The notes beneath the pieces were generated by a model, which was not told the DNA's origin, made no database searches, and saw nothing but the letters and a program-made list of their open reading frames with translations. From positions 1 to 5,578 of the forward strand of contig JAGVPN010000189.1 in NCBI GenBank assembly GCA_020052215.1: a stretch of DNA of 5,578 bases, written 5' to 3'. Of the stretch, positions 5,146-5,578 are shown in pieces; position 1 is the stretch's first letter; the number at the start of each line of letters is the position of its first letter. A program made the translations under genes and the position numbers. Source of the stretch: Syntrophobacterales bacterium. GTDB lineage: Bacteria > Desulfobacterota > Desulfobaccia > Desulfobaccales > 0-14-0-80-60-11.

Positions 5146-5174
5146 TTTCTATCCCGGTTTTTCCCGGGTGTCAA
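5146..5174 (-). promoter_or_regulatory. Promoter for the cobalamin riboswitch, embedded in the end of the DUF89 gene
   Basis: On the minus strand a perfect TTGACA (5169-5174), a 17-base spacer and TAGAAA (5146-5151, 4 of 6) place transcription start near 5139, just before P1 of the riboswitch. The -35 lies in the coding sequence and the first three bases of the -10 are the TAG stop of the DUF89 gene. The spacer contains a 5-base inverted repeat (CCCGG, CCGGG). Confidence 0.6.
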
Positions 5175-5578
5175 GGGAAATCACCGGGACCCGGCCGAAC
5201 ACCAGGGCGTTTAAGTCCACCCCCAAGGCCTGGGCCACGGGGGGGCATTTGGCCTGGAGGAGGAACCAGACCCGGGGGTCGGCCAGATGGCTCATGGTCT
5301 CGAAGTGTCCCATGCCCTTGGCCACAATGAGGCCAGCGGCCTCATAGAGTTCACGGAAGGCGGGGCTGACCCCGTGAAGCGGTAAGCCCACGGTGCGGGC
5401 CCCGGTGTCCACCACCGGCTCCAGGGCTGCTCTCAGACCCGAGGCCGAAAGGTCCGCTAAGGTGAGATCGTTCTGGATAGGCCCGGCCTTCACCGCGTAG
5501 AGCACCCGCCACCCCCGTCGCCGCAGGGAGGACACCAGGGGGCGGTCGAAGAACTGCTCCCCGGCGTTGTCCGCCAGG
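5149..5578 (-). CDS. DUF89 / ARMT1-like metal-dependent phosphatase, C-terminal part
   Basis: The frame is open to the right edge, so the N-terminus is outside the window; 142 complete C-terminal codons are visible. Family signatures in order are LADNAGEQFFDRPL (DNAGE is the metal and substrate-binding core), KAGPIQNDLT (the conserved P-x-x-ND-x-T segment), DTGARTVGLPL, KGMGHFET (usually KGxGNxE, here with His for Asn) and LLQAKCPPVA with GV behind it. DUF89 proteins are damage-control phosphatases acting on sugar phosphates and related side products with a divalent metal; the exact substrate here is unknown. A GTG at 5535 would open a 128-residue frame, but it lies inside conserved sequence and is not the true start. 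The stop TAG (5149-5151) overlaps the riboswitch promoter. The protein is predicted to be cytosolic, with no membrane segment in this part. Confidence 0.88.
   Translation of the reverse strand, partial: LADNAGEQFFDRPLVSSLRRRGWRVLYAVKAGPIQNDLTLADLSASGLRAALEPVVDTGARTVGLPLHGVSPAFRELYEAAGLIVAKGMGHFETMSHLADPRVWFLLQAKCPPVAQALGVDLNALVFGRVPVISLDTREKPG

Noticed and set aside
4904..5347. Plus-strand frames of about 140 codons
   Set aside because: They lie antisense to the cobalamin riboswitch and the DUF89 gene and show no family features.

Overview
The window looks like chromosomal DNA of a GC-rich bacterium. Coding sequences favour G or C at third codon positions, SD-like ribosome binding sites occur, and sigma70-type promoters (TTGACA-17-TATAAG class) are visible. 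The DNA polymerase I sequence and the gene mix (DUF89 phosphatase, small CxxC metal-binding protein, cobalamin riboswitch) would fit a Desulfobacterota/delta-proteobacterial type organism. That placement is a family-level impression, not a demonstrated assignment.

Layout, left to right. At 1-40 the first 13 codons of a minus-strand gene run off the left edge, behind an AT-rich intergenic stretch with a candidate promoter. The minus-strand polA gene (295-2997) encodes a 900-residue DNA polymerase I. Its 5' nuclease and polymerase motifs are intact, but the carboxylates of its 3'-5' exonuclease domain are lost, and a short palindromic repeat lies inside its reading frame next to the former Exo I position. 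A well-formed promoter sits just before polA. A gene-free stretch (2998-3592) follows, holding a second promoter-like site and two pairs of short hairpins related to the repeat inside polA. A plus-strand class I SAM-dependent methyltransferase (3593-4297) converges, with a 3-bp gap, on a minus-strand 67-residue heavy-metal-associated (CopZ/HMA-like) protein (4301-4504).

The right third is minus-strand. The C-terminal part of a DUF89/ARMT1-like phosphatase enters from the right edge and stops at 5149. Its last codons overlap a promoter (5146-5174), which is followed almost at once by a canonical cobalamin riboswitch (4980-5136). A mutually exclusive antiterminator/terminator pair comes next (4871-4936). 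Downstream of this attenuator there is no recognisable B12 synthesis or transport gene, only a doubtful 63-codon ORF with one hydrophobic segment and then the CxxC metal-binding protein gene.

The points most worth a second look are the apparently orphan B12 attenuator with its promoter hidden in the upstream stop codon, and the dispersed palindromic repeat family, one member of which is translated within polA.
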